64,000 bases of DNA from Phycisphaerales bacterium UBA2421 (GTDB lineage Bacteria > Planctomycetota > Phycisphaerae > Tepidisphaerales > Tepidisphaeraceae). This document shows positions 1-8,441 of this stretch, one piece after another. Both the position numbers and the translations under genes were made by a program. Each line of letters begins with the position of its first letter. Positions within the stretch are counted from its first letter, which is position 1. Location: contig DDRH01000051.1 in NCBI GenBank assembly GCA_002343075.1, forward strand, positions 33,506 through 97,505. Reading direction: 5' to 3'. The notes beneath the pieces were generated by a model. That model was not told where the DNA came from, ran no database searches, and worked only from the letters and a program-made list of their open reading frames with translations.

Positions 1-331
1 ACTTTGCGATGTCGAGCATCAGTGGGACGACCGCTTCCCACTCATCGACGCCATCCAGCTTCGCAGTCTTTAGCTCAATAGCTGCGTACCGAATGCCTCG
101 ATACCGTTGCTCGGGGACGATTGACGAGTCGTATTCGACGGCGACCTTGACGCCAGGCGGCAACGGCTCGTGCGAATAGCCTCTTGCGACTGCCGAAAGT
201 CCATTTTGTGAGAAAGCATGTGCGAGAGACTCTTGCGCTGATCGCGCATCTGTTCCCGACGTGATGATGAGGAACCCTTCAAATTCGGAACCAATTTTCC
301 GATGCCGATTCAGAGAGGAAACCAGACCCAT
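1..331 (-). CDS. Amidoligase-like protein, N-terminal part (cut by window edge)
   Basis: An open frame starts at ATG 331-329 and stays open for 110 codons to the left edge, so the C-terminus is outside the window. An AAGGAG Shine-Dalgarno lies about 8 nt upstream of the ATG. The frame reads GSEFEGF near residue 15, VAVEYDSS near 70, and an AIELKT stretch followed by DEWEAVVP near 90. That order (G-x-E-x-E start, then D-S-S, then E-x-x-T before a helix) resembles putative amidoligase (PF12224-type) proteins, which are predicted ATP-grasp-like ligases common in mobile elements. This is pattern recognition only and the catalytic C-terminal part is not visible. It is divergent from the small plus-strand genes that follow. 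The gene is well supported; the family name is not. Confidence 0.6.
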   Translation of the reverse strand, partial: MGLVSSLNRHRKIGSEFEGFLIITSGTDARSAQESLAHAFSQNGLSAVARGYSHEPLPPGVKVAVEYDSSIVPEQRYRGIRYAAIELKTAKLDGVDEWEAVVPLMLDIAK

Positions 332-404
332 TTCAGACGCTCCTTGTTAGGACCGTCGAAGGCGCGAGCGAGGAGCCTGTGAGATTCAGCCCAGCGGGCC
401 GTGG

Positions 405-440
405 TTTTGGGATGGGTCTTCGAAGCGTTGGGACTTCACA
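405..440 (+). repeat. TTTTGGGATGGGT...TTCACA repeat, copy 1
   Basis: TTTTGGGATGGGT at 405-417 is followed by TTCACA at 435-440. The same pair recurs at 791-831 and 1350-1393, each time just upstream of a small island gene. Here it precedes the ATG at 464. Confidence 0.6.
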
Positions 441-463
441 AGCGCGGCGGCTTCCCGTACCGC

Positions 464-766
464 ATGATCGCTACCAACAACACATCATCGGGTCCGAAGT
501 TTCCGCTCGGTCGCATTGTCGCTACGCCCGCCGCGCTGGCGGCACTCGCCAGGACTGGCGACTCGGCGCATGAGCTTCTGACGCGCAACGTCACAGGCGA
601 CTACGGCACGGTCTGCAAGGAGGATTGGAAGGCGAACGACGACGCTGTTGCGCATGGCGAACGGGTGTTCTCTGCATACCTGCTGAAGGACGGCCAGACG
701 AAGCTCTGGGTCATCACAGAAGCGGATCGGTCGAGCACCTGCATCTTGACGCCCGACGACTACTGA
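464..766 (+). CDS. Small mobile-element-associated protein, 100 aa
   Basis: The protein contains GRIVATPAALAAL near the N-terminus, NVTGDYGTVCKED in the middle and LWVITEADRSSTCIL close to the end. I recognise this pattern as a small conserved family frequent on plasmids and integrative elements of proteobacteria and others. Members are often named plasmid-related protein, or type I restriction subunit M without good support. The function is unknown to me. The frame is open from a GTG at 401, but the ATG at 464 gives the family's usual length of about 100 residues and I prefer it. It belongs to a set of three small same-strand genes, each preceded by the TTTTGGGATGGGT repeat, which points to one shared expression or mobility context. 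Confidence 0.75.
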   Translation: MIATNNTSSGPKFPLGRIVATPAALAALARTGDSAHELLTRNVTGDYGTVCKEDWKANDDAVAHGERVFSAYLLKDGQTKLWVITEADRSSTCILTPDDY

Positions 767-790
767 TGAGCCGTATGGGGGCCGAGTGAG

Positions 791-831
791 TTTTGGGATG
801 GGTGCCGCCTCCTCGCGCCGTCGAGTTCACA
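791..831 (+). repeat. TTTTGGGATGGGT...TTCACA repeat, copy 2
   Basis: TTTTGGGATGGGT at 791-803 and TTCACA at 826-831. It lies directly after the stop of the 464-766 gene and upstream of the ATG at 868. Confidence 0.6.
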
Positions 832-867
832 GGGTACGGTGGGCATCGGTCAGCAAAGGAGAATCAG

Positions 868-1179
868 ATGCCTTGGACAATCACGAAAGACTTCATCGCT
901 GACCCAGATGCGCGCCAGCCGTCGAACGCCAACGCGGTAGGCATGGTCGGCCCGCGTAACGCGAAGCTCACAGCCGCCGAGATCATCGCGCATCCGCAGG
1001 GCCGCACATTCCGCATGAAGGACGGCGACGGCGAGGTGTACTACGAGGGGATCATGGTCATCACAGACGACGACGGCGACGAAGCGGAGTTCCGACCGCT
1101 CGATGATTTCGGAAAGCCGAACGCGGGCGCGACCGACATCGAGTACCAGCGCGCTGATGGATCATGGGAGATGATTTGA
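868..1179 (+). CDS. Small mobile-element-associated protein, 103 aa
   Basis: The product begins MPWTITKDFIADPD and contains NANAVGMVGPRNAK, then FRMKDGDGEVYYEG and an acidic ITDDDGDEAEF stretch. The same arrangement (WTIxKDxI, NANAVGMVGPR, FRMxDxDGExYYEG) occurs in small uncharacterised proteins found on integrative elements and plasmids, often in the same neighbourhood as the family of the preceding gene. The role is unknown. The start is fixed by AAAGGAG at 855-861, 6 nt before ATG 868; the open frame extends further upstream but without a ribosome binding site. No signal peptide or membrane segment is visible, so it is probably cytoplasmic. Confidence 0.75.
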   Translation: MPWTITKDFIADPDARQPSNANAVGMVGPRNAKLTAAEIIAHPQGRTFRMKDGDGEVYYEGIMVITDDDGDEAEFRPLDDFGKPNAGATDIEYQRADGSWEMI

Positions 1180-1313
1180 GCGGAGGTCACAGATCGCGTC
1201 GGCCCTATTCGGTACGCAGCCGATGGGGCCGACGATTTCGTGGCGCGAAAAAATGTTTCAAGGGGCACACCCCAACCCTACCCCCATCTGACCTTTTGAG
1301 CCGTTGTCATTTG

Positions 1314-1332
1314 GGGATACCTTATGTATCCC
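1314..1332. repeat. Short perfect inverted repeat
   Basis: GGGATAC (1314-1320), loop CTTAT, GTATCCC (1326-1332). It lies in the gap upstream of the third TTTTGGGATGGGT copy. No T-tract follows, so it does not look like a terminator; an operator or RNA hairpin is possible. Confidence 0.4.
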
Positions 1333-1349
1333 GCGACACAGCTTTTCTC

Positions 1350-1393
1350 TTTTGGGATGGGTGCGAGCGTGCCCGCCGTCGTCGCCGTTCACA
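1350..1393 (+). repeat. TTTTGGGATGGGT...TTCACA repeat, copy 3
   Basis: TTTTGGGATGGGT at 1350-1362 and TTCACA at 1388-1393. It precedes the ATG at 1418. A weaker relative (TTTCTGGATGGGG) occurs near 1851. Confidence 0.6.
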
Positions 1394-1417
1394 GGCGCGC
1401 TAGGATTCCGCCGCAGC

Positions 1418-1795
1418 ATGAACTACGTCATCGTCAGCATCACGAACGAGAACGACATCCTCGAAGCCGACCTCTCGGCATCCGACGACGGGCTGCATGC
1501 CTCCGACCCAAGCTACCACCTGTTGCTCGGCCCCACGCTCGACCGCGACATCGTGCTGACGCCCGCCGAAGCGTTGAAGCGAATCGGATTCGCCGTTGCC
1601 GACCAGTTGAAAGACACCGAGCAGATGATCCGCCGCGAAGCGGAAGGCGCGAGGTCGCTACTCATGGGCTTGAACGACGGAGGTCGAGTCGTCCTCCGCT
1701 TCGACATCGCGGTGCCGAAAGTCGATGCCGTCAACGCGCTGATCGACGGCGGACTGGCGCGGCAGAAGACGACGGACGATCAATCGGCGGGCTGA
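1418..1795 (+). CDS. Hypothetical protein, 125 aa
   Basis: I do not recognise a family. The protein begins MNYVIVSITNENDILEAD and has a regular mix of helix and strand patterns with no signal peptide or membrane segment. The frame is open from 1304, but the part before 1418 overlaps the TTTTGGGATGGGT repeat, so ATG 1418 is preferred. No strong ribosome binding site is visible. It is the third of three small genes sharing the same upstream repeat and the last before the defence operon. Confidence 0.6.
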   Translation: MNYVIVSITNENDILEADLSASDDGLHASDPSYHLLLGPTLDRDIVLTPAEALKRIGFAVADQLKDTEQMIRREAEGARSLLMGLNDGGRVVLRFDIAVPKVDAVNALIDGGLARQKTTDDQSAG

Positions 1796-2110
1796 CCTTG
1801 CCCACCCCCATTCAGGTGAGTTGGCACTCCAAACCCTTGTGGGGGTTCCCTTTCTGGATGGGGCACGCTGCCCGTTTCCCTTTCGGGAGCGCAACGTCCA
1901 CTGACAGCATGTCGTCAGTGGCGTACGGATGATGGATTTAGACGGCAGCTTCGGGTATTCTTTCAAGCCGTAATGTCCGCTATTCGCAGACGTTAGCACT
2001 TCCGAGGGGACGAGCGTCAAGTCAGCGTGAGTTCAATCGGATCAACGAACCCGTCTCGCTGCTTGTGCGCGAAGCGGAATAGCTGGTTGCACTCATGATG
2101 CGAACGAACG
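1796..2110 (+). promoter_or_regulatory. Leader region upstream of the defence operon
   Basis: This 315-nt stretch holds no supported gene. It contains a perfect 8-bp inverted repeat, CCACTGAC (1898-1905), loop AGCATGTC, GTCAGTGG (1914-1921), plus shorter GC hairpins near 1830-1850 and 1871-1890. No convincing -35/-10 pair is visible. Its position before an eight-gene operon makes it the likely site of promoter and operator; that is inference. Confidence 0.35.
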
Positions 2111-4987
2111 ATGACGCCATTTCACGCCAAATACTGGGCGCATCTTCTGACCCTCAAGGGGTCATCTGGGAGCGTTGAAAATCTCTCTCGCTCCATCGCC
2201 AACTCGCGCGTCGATCTGAATCCCCACCAAGTTGAAGCGGCTTTGTTCGCGCTGCGGTCGCCTCTGTCGCGCGGCGCGATCCTCGCGGATGAAGTCGGCC
2301 TCGGTAAGACCATCGAAGCAGGCATCGTGCTGGCGCAACGATGGGCCGAACGCCGTCGCCACATTCTTCTCATTGTGCCCGCCATCCTCCGCAAGCAATG
2401 GCAGCAGGAACTCCGCGAGAAGTTCTACCTGCCCACAGCAGTGCTGGATGCTAAGGCATACCTCGCCGAGAAAAAGAACGGCAGACTCAACCCCTTCGAC
2501 CGTACTGACTCGCTCATCATCTGCTCGTACCAGTTCGCTGCGGGCCATGCCGATGAGATCAAGCAGATCAGTTGGGACACTGCCGTTATCGACGAGGCGC
2601 ACCGTCTCCGAAACGTGTACAAGGCCGACGCAAAGACCGCTCGTCGGATCGGTGACGCCATCGGCCCCGCGCCCAAGCTGTTCCTGACGGCTACGCCGCT
2701 TCAGAACTCGCTGATGGAGCTTTACGGTATCGTCAGCCTCATCGACGATCATGTCTTCGGCGATGCGGCTTCGTTCCGAGATCAGTTCCTCAAGATCGCC
2801 GATGACGGCGAGCGCAACCGCGTTCTTCGAGAGCGTCTCAAACCGATTGTTTCTCGTACGCTCCGCAAGCAGGTGGTCGAGTACATCCCGTTCACTAAGC
2901 GCGTTCCGATTACCCAGGACTTCAGCCCGAGCGATGAAGAGCAGACGCTCTACGACAGCATCTCGGCATTCCTTCAGCGCGAGACGCTCATTGCGCTGCC
3001 CGCCAGCCAGCGACATCTGATCACGCTCGTTTTTCGAAAACTCTTGGCGTCCTCGACCTTCGCCGTCGCAGGCACGATCAACGGCGTCACTCGCAGACTC
3101 GAACGGCTTGGCGACCAGCTTCAGGTCTTCAACGACGAAGACATCGAAGGCATCGACGAGCTTGAAGAGGAAATTGCCGACTCCGATGAAGACGCAGAGT
3201 CCACGGACAAAACCGAAGTCGGAGGCGACGACGCCGATGACGATGACGATGACGATGGACGGATCGATCCCAAGCTGCTCAAGGACGAACTTGCCGAGCT
3301 ACATCGCTTCGGTGCGCTCGCTGACAGCATCAAGATCAACGCCAAGGGGGAGAAGCTGCTCCCAGCCCTCGCCATGGCTCTGGAGAAGGCTTTGGGCCTT
3401 GGCGCGGCTCGCAAGGCCGTCATCTTCACCGAGTCCAGGCGAACGCAGGCGTATCTCTTCGAACTGCTGTCGCGCAACGGCTACGACGGCCAACTCGCGA
3501 TGATAAACGGGTCGAACAACGACCCGAACTCGGCGGCGATCTATCAGGCATGGATTGAGCGTCATAAAGGCGGCGAGATCATCACTGGCTCGAAGGCCGT
3601 GGACATGAAAGCTGCCATCGTCGAGGAGTTCCGCGAGCGGGCGACGGTGCTGATCGCAACTGAAGCGGCGGCAGAAGGTGTGAACCTCCAGTTCTGCTCG
3701 CTCGTCGTCAACTACGACCTGCCGTGGAACCCGCAGCGCATCGAACAGCGGATCGGTCGGTGCCATCGCTACGGCCAGAAACACGATGTCGTCGTGTTGA
3801 ACTTCATCAACACCCGCAACCACGCCGACCAGCGAGTCTTCCAGTTGCTCAGTGAGAAGTTCAACCTGTTCAACGGCGTCTTCGGCGCGAGCGATGAAGT
3901 GCTTGGGGCCATCGAGTCGGGCGTAGACATTGAACGCCGCATCGCGGACGTGTACCAGACCTGTCGCAATGAAGCCGAGATCAAGACTGCCTTTGACCGC
4001 CTGCAAGCGGAACTCGACGACCAGATCACAAAGCAGATGGCGGTGACACGCCAGGCGTTGCTTGAGAACTTCGATCAGGACGTGGCCGAGCGTCTTCGTA
4101 TCAACAAGGACAAGACGCTTGAAAGCCTGAACGACCGCGAGCGTTGGCTGCTGGCCCTCACTCGCATCGAACTCGACGGAAACGCGACCTTCGACTCCAA
4201 CCAGCCGCGCTTCGAGTATCGCGGCGCGGATGCGCCTGCTGGCCACTACCACCTCGACTGGAAAGTTGCCGAGCGGCTGGGCGATACGTTCTACCGCCAG
4301 GATCATCCGTTGGCCGTCCGTCTGATCGATGCAGCCCTTGGCCGTTCCCTCGATCCGCAACAGATCGTCTTCGACTACACCGCCCACGGCCAAGTCGTCA
4401 GCCTCGTCAAGCCGCTCGTCGGCAAGTCGGGTTGGCTCGAACTGTCCAAGCTGACGGTCACGTCGCTCGATACTGAGGAGTTCCTACTCCTTGCGGCCCA
4501 GACCGATCACGGCGAGCCGCTCGATGAAGAAACGCTCCGCAAGATGCTTCTGCTGCCAGCGCGGCTCGACGGATCGACGGCGATGACCGTGCCTGATCTG
4601 TCGTTCGTTCGAGAGCAGTTGCTCCAAGCTCGCTTGGGCGAAGTCAGCCAACGCAACGCGACCTTCTTCGACGAAGAGGTCGAGAAGCTCGACCGTTGGT
4701 CGGATGACCTCAAGGTCGGCCTCGAACGCGAGATCAAAGAGATTGACGTTGCCATCCGAGATGCCCGCAAGGCTGGCGCGTTGGCGGCAACGCTTGCCGA
4801 GAAGCTCGAAGCTCAGCGACAGATCAAGGAACTGGAATCGAGCCGTAAGAAGAAACGTGCCGAGCTTTACGTCGAGCAGGACAAGGTTGATGAGCGGCGC
4901 AACGGACTCATCGGCGACATCGAGAAACAGCTTCAGACGAAGCATGAGTCGCAAGTGGTGTTCTCCGCGAAGTGGACCGTTGCATGA
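2111..4987 (+). CDS. SNF2-type ATP-dependent helicase, 958 aa
   Basis: This is a superfamily 2 DNA translocase. Visible motifs are GLGKT (Walker A, residues 63-67), DEAH at 161-164, LTATPLQN at 192-199, and in the second RecA-like domain ATEAAAEGVNLQ then QRIGRCHRYGQ near 546-556. Between the two domains, around residues 340-383, lies a strongly acidic linker with a run of seven Asp, encoded by GATGAC-like repeats. The C-terminal 150 residues look like coiled coil. Related helicases are DrmD of DISARM and the helicases of helicase-methylase-ATPase defence sets, so a role in sensing or moving on foreign DNA is inferred from context. It is the first gene of the operon, 27 nt before the DUF2130 gene. 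The ATG lacks a clear ribosome binding site. Confidence 0.9.
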   Translation: MTPFHAKYWAHLLTLKGSSGSVENLSRSIANSRVDLNPHQVEAALFALRSPLSRGAILADEVGLGKTIEAGIVLAQRWAERRRHILLIVPAILRKQWQQELREKFYLPTAVLDAKAYLAEKKNGRLNPFDRTDSLIICSYQFAAGHADEIKQISWDTAVIDEAHRLRNVYKADAKTARRIGDAIGPAPKLFLTATPLQNSLMELYGIVSLIDDHVFGDAASFRDQFLKIADDGERNRVLRERLKPIVSRTLRKQVVEYIPFTKRVPITQDFSPSDEEQTLYDSISAFLQRETLIALPASQRHLITLVFRKLLASSTFAVAGTINGVTRRLERLGDQLQVFNDEDIEGIDELEEEIADSDEDAESTDKTEVGGDDADDDDDDDGRIDPKLLKDELAELHRFGALADSIKINAKGEKLLPALAMALEKALGLGAARKAVIFTESRRTQAYLFELLSRNGYDGQLAMINGSNNDPNSAAIYQAWIERHKGGEIITGSKAVDMKAAIVEEFRERATVLIATEAAAEGVNLQFCSLVVNYDLPWNPQRIEQRIGRCHRYGQKHDVVVLNFINTRNHADQRVFQLLSEKFNLFNGVFGASDEVLGAIESGVDIERRIADVYQTCRNEAEIKTAFDRLQAELDDQITKQMAVTRQALLENFDQDVAERLRINKDKTLESLNDRERWLLALTRIELDGNATFDSNQPRFEYRGADAPAGHYHLDWKVAERLGDTFYRQDHPLAVRLIDAALGRSLDPQQIVFDYTAHGQVVSLVKPLVGKSGWLELSKLTVTSLDTEEFLLLAAQTDHGEPLDEETLRKMLLLPARLDGSTAMTVPDLSFVREQLLQARLGEVSQRNATFFDEEVEKLDRWSDDLKVGLEREIKEIDVAIRDARKAGALAATLAEKLEAQRQIKELESSRKKKRAELYVEQDKVDERRNGLIGDIEKQLQTKHESQVVFSAKWTVA

Positions 4988-5014
4988 GATGACATTCAGG
5001 TGAAGGAGGCTGAT

Positions 5015-6553
5015 GTGACAGAGCCGACAATTACGTGCCCGAAGTGCCAGAACGAGATCAAGCTCACCGAGTCGCTCGCTGCGCCCCTGATTGCATCAAC
5101 GAAGCGAGAGTTCGAGAGCCGACTCACGGCGCAGAACGCGGAGTTCACGAAGAAGGAACAGGCTCTTCGAGAACGCGAAGCGATGCTGGCAAAGGAAAGG
5201 GAGTCGGTCGATCACCAGATCGCCGAAAAGCTGAAACTCGAACGCGCGAAGATTGCCGCTGATGAATCGAAGAAGGCAAAGCTCGAACTCGGCAACGAGC
5301 TTGAACAACGAGCCAAGGAATTGACCGACCTTCAGGTGGTCCTCAAACAGCGAGACGAGAAGCTCGCCGAAGCTCAGAAGGCGCAAGCGGACCTCCTTCG
5401 CAAACAGCGCGAACTCGATGACGCAAAGCGCGACTTGGAACTGACCTTGGAGAAGGCGCAGCAGTCGGTCCAAGAGCAAGTGACCGAGCAGGTGAAGGCA
5501 GAGAAGGAGAAGATTGCCGTAGACGAAGCTCGCAAGGCCAAGATGCTCTTTTCGCAAGACATCGAGCAGAAGGTGAAGGAACTGTCCGAGCTTCAAGTGG
5601 TCCTGAAACAGCGTGACGAGAAGCTCGCCGAAGCCCAGAAGGCCCAAGCGGAACTTATCCGTAAGCAGCGAGAGCTTGACGATGCCAAGCGTGAGATGGA
5701 ACTGACCATCGAGAAGCGCGTCCAGGAAAGCCTGACCACCGCTCGGGAGCAGGGAAAGAAAGAGGCAGGAGATGAGTTGCAGCTTCGGGTGATGGAGAAA
5801 GAGCAAACGATTCTCGGCATGCAAAAGCAGATCGAGGAACTGAAGCGGAAAGCCGAGCAAGGCTCCCAGCAGCTACAGGGCGAGGTTCTCGAACTCCAAC
5901 TCGAATCGATTCTCAGCGCGAAGTTTCCGCACGATTCGGTCGCGCCTGTTCCGAAAGGCGAGCATGGCGGCGATCTCGTGCAGAAAGTCATCACACCCGC
6001 TGGCAGTGTATGCGGAACGATTCTCTGGGAGAGCAAACGCACGAAGAACTGGCAGGACGGTTGGCTGTCCAAGCTGCGTGAGGATCAGCGCGCGGCCAAG
6101 GCCGAGATCGCCGTCATTGTCACGACGGTGCTTCCAAAGGGTGTCGAGACGTTCGGTCAGATCGACGGTGTGTGGATCACGCACCCTCGAACGCTCGTCC
6201 CTGTAGCCATGTCGCTTCGCCAGATGCTTATCGAGGTCAACTGCGCCCGCCAAGCGACCGAGGGTCAGCAGACCAAGATGGAGATGATCTATCAGTACCT
6301 CACGGGTTCGAAGTTCCGCCTTCGTGTTCAGGCAATCGTCGAAGCCTTCTCGAACATGGCCGACGACCTCACGAAGGAGAAGAAGACGACGCTCAAGCAA
6401 TGGGCGAAGCGTGAAGAGCAGATCACCCGCGTGATGGAGGCAACTGTCGGGATGTACGGCGAGCTACAGGGTATCGCTGGAAAGACGCTTCAAGAGATCG
6501 ACGGCCTTGAGCCAAAGCTGCTCGAAGACTCAGGGGCCAAAGCAACCACATGA
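5015..6553 (+). CDS. DUF2130 coiled-coil protein with nuclease-like C-terminus, 512 aa
   Basis: The N-terminus carries a partial zinc-ribbon-like CPKCQNEI. A long highly charged coiled coil follows (about residues 30-290), and then a DUF2130-type globular part from about 300. That part contains HGGDLVQKV followed by GTILWESKRTKNW, a D...E-x-K pattern like PD-(D/E)XK nucleases and RmuC relatives. The coiled coil contains an internal duplication of period 87 residues. Start GTG 5015 is chosen because AAGGAGG (5003-5009) lies 5 nt upstream; GTG 5000 is in frame but precedes the ribosome binding site. The next gene starts 13 nt after its stop. Nuclease activity is inferred. The protein could act as an architectural partner of the helicase before it or the ATPase after it. 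Confidence 0.85.
   Translation: MTEPTITCPKCQNEIKLTESLAAPLIASTKREFESRLTAQNAEFTKKEQALREREAMLAKERESVDHQIAEKLKLERAKIAADESKKAKLELGNELEQRAKELTDLQVVLKQRDEKLAEAQKAQADLLRKQRELDDAKRDLELTLEKAQQSVQEQVTEQVKAEKEKIAVDEARKAKMLFSQDIEQKVKELSELQVVLKQRDEKLAEAQKAQAELIRKQRELDDAKREMELTIEKRVQESLTTAREQGKKEAGDELQLRVMEKEQTILGMQKQIEELKRKAEQGSQQLQGEVLELQLESILSAKFPHDSVAPVPKGEHGGDLVQKVITPAGSVCGTILWESKRTKNWQDGWLSKLREDQRAAKAEIAVIVTTVLPKGVETFGQIDGVWITHPRTLVPVAMSLRQMLIEVNCARQATEGQQTKMEMIYQYLTGSKFRLRVQAIVEAFSNMADDLTKEKKTTLKQWAKREEQITRVMEATVGMYGELQGIAGKTLQEIDGLEPKLLEDSGAKATT
5249..5722 (+). repeat. In-frame tandem duplication inside the DUF2130 gene
   Basis: The stretches at about 5249-5461 and 5510-5722 align without gaps at an offset of 261 bp (87 codons). 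The LQVVLKQRDEKLAEAQKAQA block is identical in protein in both copies, while third-codon positions differ. That suggests an older duplication under selection for the protein sequence. Confidence 0.8.
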
Positions 6554-6566
6554 ACGGGGATTATGT

Positions 6567-8429
6567 ATGAGACTGGTTCAAGTAAAACTAACCAATTTCC
6601 GCTGCTACCACGGCGAAGCCACACTCGATGTTTCTGATCTGACCGTTCTGATTGGGCGGAACGATGCAGGCAAGTCCTCCTTTCTTGACGCCTTGCAGCA
6701 CTTCTTCGCAGACGATGTCCCAGAGCCCGATGACTTGTGCGTGCATTGCGGCGATGGTGGGCAAATGAAGATTACGTGCGTCTTCGATCAATGCCCGTCC
6801 AACCTGGTTATCGACGCGACGTTCCCGACGAGCTTGAAGGACGAACATCTCCTCAACGAGAACGGGCGACTTGAAATCGTGAAAGTGTTCGAATGCCAGC
6901 GTGATGCGAAGAAAGCCAAGGCAAAGGGTGTCTACGTCGTGGCCCTTCACCCCTCAGCAGATCAAATGAGCGATTTGCTCGATCTAAAGAACGCTGACCT
7001 CAAGAAGCGAGCGAAGGATGTTGCTGCCGACTTGTCCTCGGTCGATCAAAAGGTCAATACGCAACTTCGTCGCGCCATCTGGGCAACATGCGCTGACTTG
7101 AAGATTCAGCAGAAAGAACTGGAGTTGAAGTCCGAGACGGGCGGCAAGATTTGGGAGCAGTTGAAGACTTCGTTGCCAACGTTTGCGCTCTTCAAAGCAG
7201 ATCGCCCGAGCACCGATCAGGATGCGGAAGCACAAGACCCGATGAAGCTCGCAATCAAAGATGCAATCCGCACGCAGCAGGAGGCGTTGGCGGATGTGAT
7301 CAAGATCGTCGAGCAGCAAGTCAAAGAAATCGCCGATAGGACCGTGGATAAAATTCGCGAGCTTGATCCTCAGTTGGCCAGCCAACTGACGCCGCGAGTC
7401 ACAAACAAGAACTGGGACAGCTTGTTCAGCGTAAGTCTCACTGGCGATGATGCGATCTCGATCAACAAACGAGGCAGTGGCACTCGCAGGCTCGTCCTCT
7501 TGAGCTTCTTTCGCGCTCAGGCGGAACGGGATGCGCTCACGAATAACACGGGCGTCATTTACGCCGTCGAGGAACCTGAAACGAGCCAACATCCGCACAA
7601 CCAGCGCATGCTGTGTGCGGCATTCGAGTCTTTGGCCGAGAAGCCCGACTGCCAAGTCATCCTGACTACGCATACACCTGTCTTGGCTCGTCGCTTCCCG
7701 CAGTCGTCCCTTCGCTTCGTCACAAAGGACGTTGGCAAGCCCGTTGTGAAGGCCTGCGACAACGATGCTGTGCTACGAGACATCACGACCTCCATCGGAG
7801 TGTTGCCCGACCATAAGGTCAAGGCCTTCTTCGGCGTTGAAGGTCGCCACGACATCGAGTGCCTGCATCGACTATCTTCAACTCTTTCCAAAACAGAGGC
7901 CGACATTCTTGATCTGCGTCAGGCGGAACTGGACGGGAAACTTGTATTTGTCCCGCTCGGAGGAAGCTCATTGGACTTGTGGGTGTCTCGATTGCAGCAG
8001 TTGAACGTCAAGGAGTTCTACTTGATGGATCGCGATGTCGCGCCTCCCTCGCCTCCAAAGTACGACGCTGCGGCCAAGCAGTTCGCCGCGCAGGCGAATA
8101 CGACGGTGTTTGTCACGAGCCGACGCGAATTAGAGAACTATCTCGATCACCGCTTGCTAGTCGCCGACTTCGCCAACTACTCAGGTAGCGGCAAGGATTT
8201 CGATGATGTCCCGAGTCTTCTTGCCCAAGCGATCCATGAGCATGCGGAGGGCGCGGGCACATGGATGGCACTGGACAAGGATAAGCAGAAGAAAAAAGAG
8301 TCAAACGCAAAGAGACGACTCAACAGCGAGTATGCCGACAAGATGACGCCTGCGATGTTGACGGCGATTGATCCGAATGGCGAAGTGCGAACGTGGCTGA
8401 AAGCGGTTAGTGCCGCCATTCAGGCTTAG
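6567..8429 (+). CDS. OLD-family ATPase with TOPRIM domain, 620 aa
   Basis: The N-terminus is an ABC/SMC-like ATPase: GRNDAGKS Walker A at residues 30-37, a signature-like KRGSGTRRLVLLSFF near 305, and Walker B VEEPETSQHPHNQ near 332. The C-terminal half has a TOPRIM-type metal site, with FFGVEGRHD near 421 supplying Glu and LMDRDVAPP near 487 supplying the DxD. This is the order in OLD (overcoming lysogenization defect) family nucleases, which act in phage defence alone or with a helicase as in Gabija. ATG 6567 is preferred because it begins the usual MRLxxVxLxNFRCY start of the family. The gene lies 13 nt after the DUF2130 gene and 12 nt before mod, which places it within a restriction operon. 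Confidence 0.88.
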   Translation: MRLVQVKLTNFRCYHGEATLDVSDLTVLIGRNDAGKSSFLDALQHFFADDVPEPDDLCVHCGDGGQMKITCVFDQCPSNLVIDATFPTSLKDEHLLNENGRLEIVKVFECQRDAKKAKAKGVYVVALHPSADQMSDLLDLKNADLKKRAKDVAADLSSVDQKVNTQLRRAIWATCADLKIQQKELELKSETGGKIWEQLKTSLPTFALFKADRPSTDQDAEAQDPMKLAIKDAIRTQQEALADVIKIVEQQVKEIADRTVDKIRELDPQLASQLTPRVTNKNWDSLFSVSLTGDDAISINKRGSGTRRLVLLSFFRAQAERDALTNNTGVIYAVEEPETSQHPHNQRMLCAAFESLAEKPDCQVILTTHTPVLARRFPQSSLRFVTKDVGKPVVKACDNDAVLRDITTSIGVLPDHKVKAFFGVEGRHDIECLHRLSSTLSKTEADILDLRQAELDGKLVFVPLGGSSLDLWVSRLQQLNVKEFYLMDRDVAPPSPPKYDAAAKQFAAQANTTVFVTSRRELENYLDHRLLVADFANYSGSGKDFDDVPSLLAQAIHEHAEGAGTWMALDKDKQKKKESNAKRRLNSEYADKMTPAMLTAIDPNGEVRTWLKAVSAAIQA

Positions 8430-8441
8430 AAGGAAAAGACG

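Noticed and set aside
1164..1403. 79-codon plus-strand frame between two small island genes
   Set aside because: It overlaps the hairpin and the third TTTTGGGATGGGT copy, has no ribosome binding site and shows no protein-like pattern.
5096..5860. 254-codon Leu-rich minus-strand frame opposite the DUF2130 coiled coil
   Set aside because: Leu/Phe richness is the expected antisense image of a Lys/Glu/Gln-rich coiled coil and does not indicate a membrane protein.
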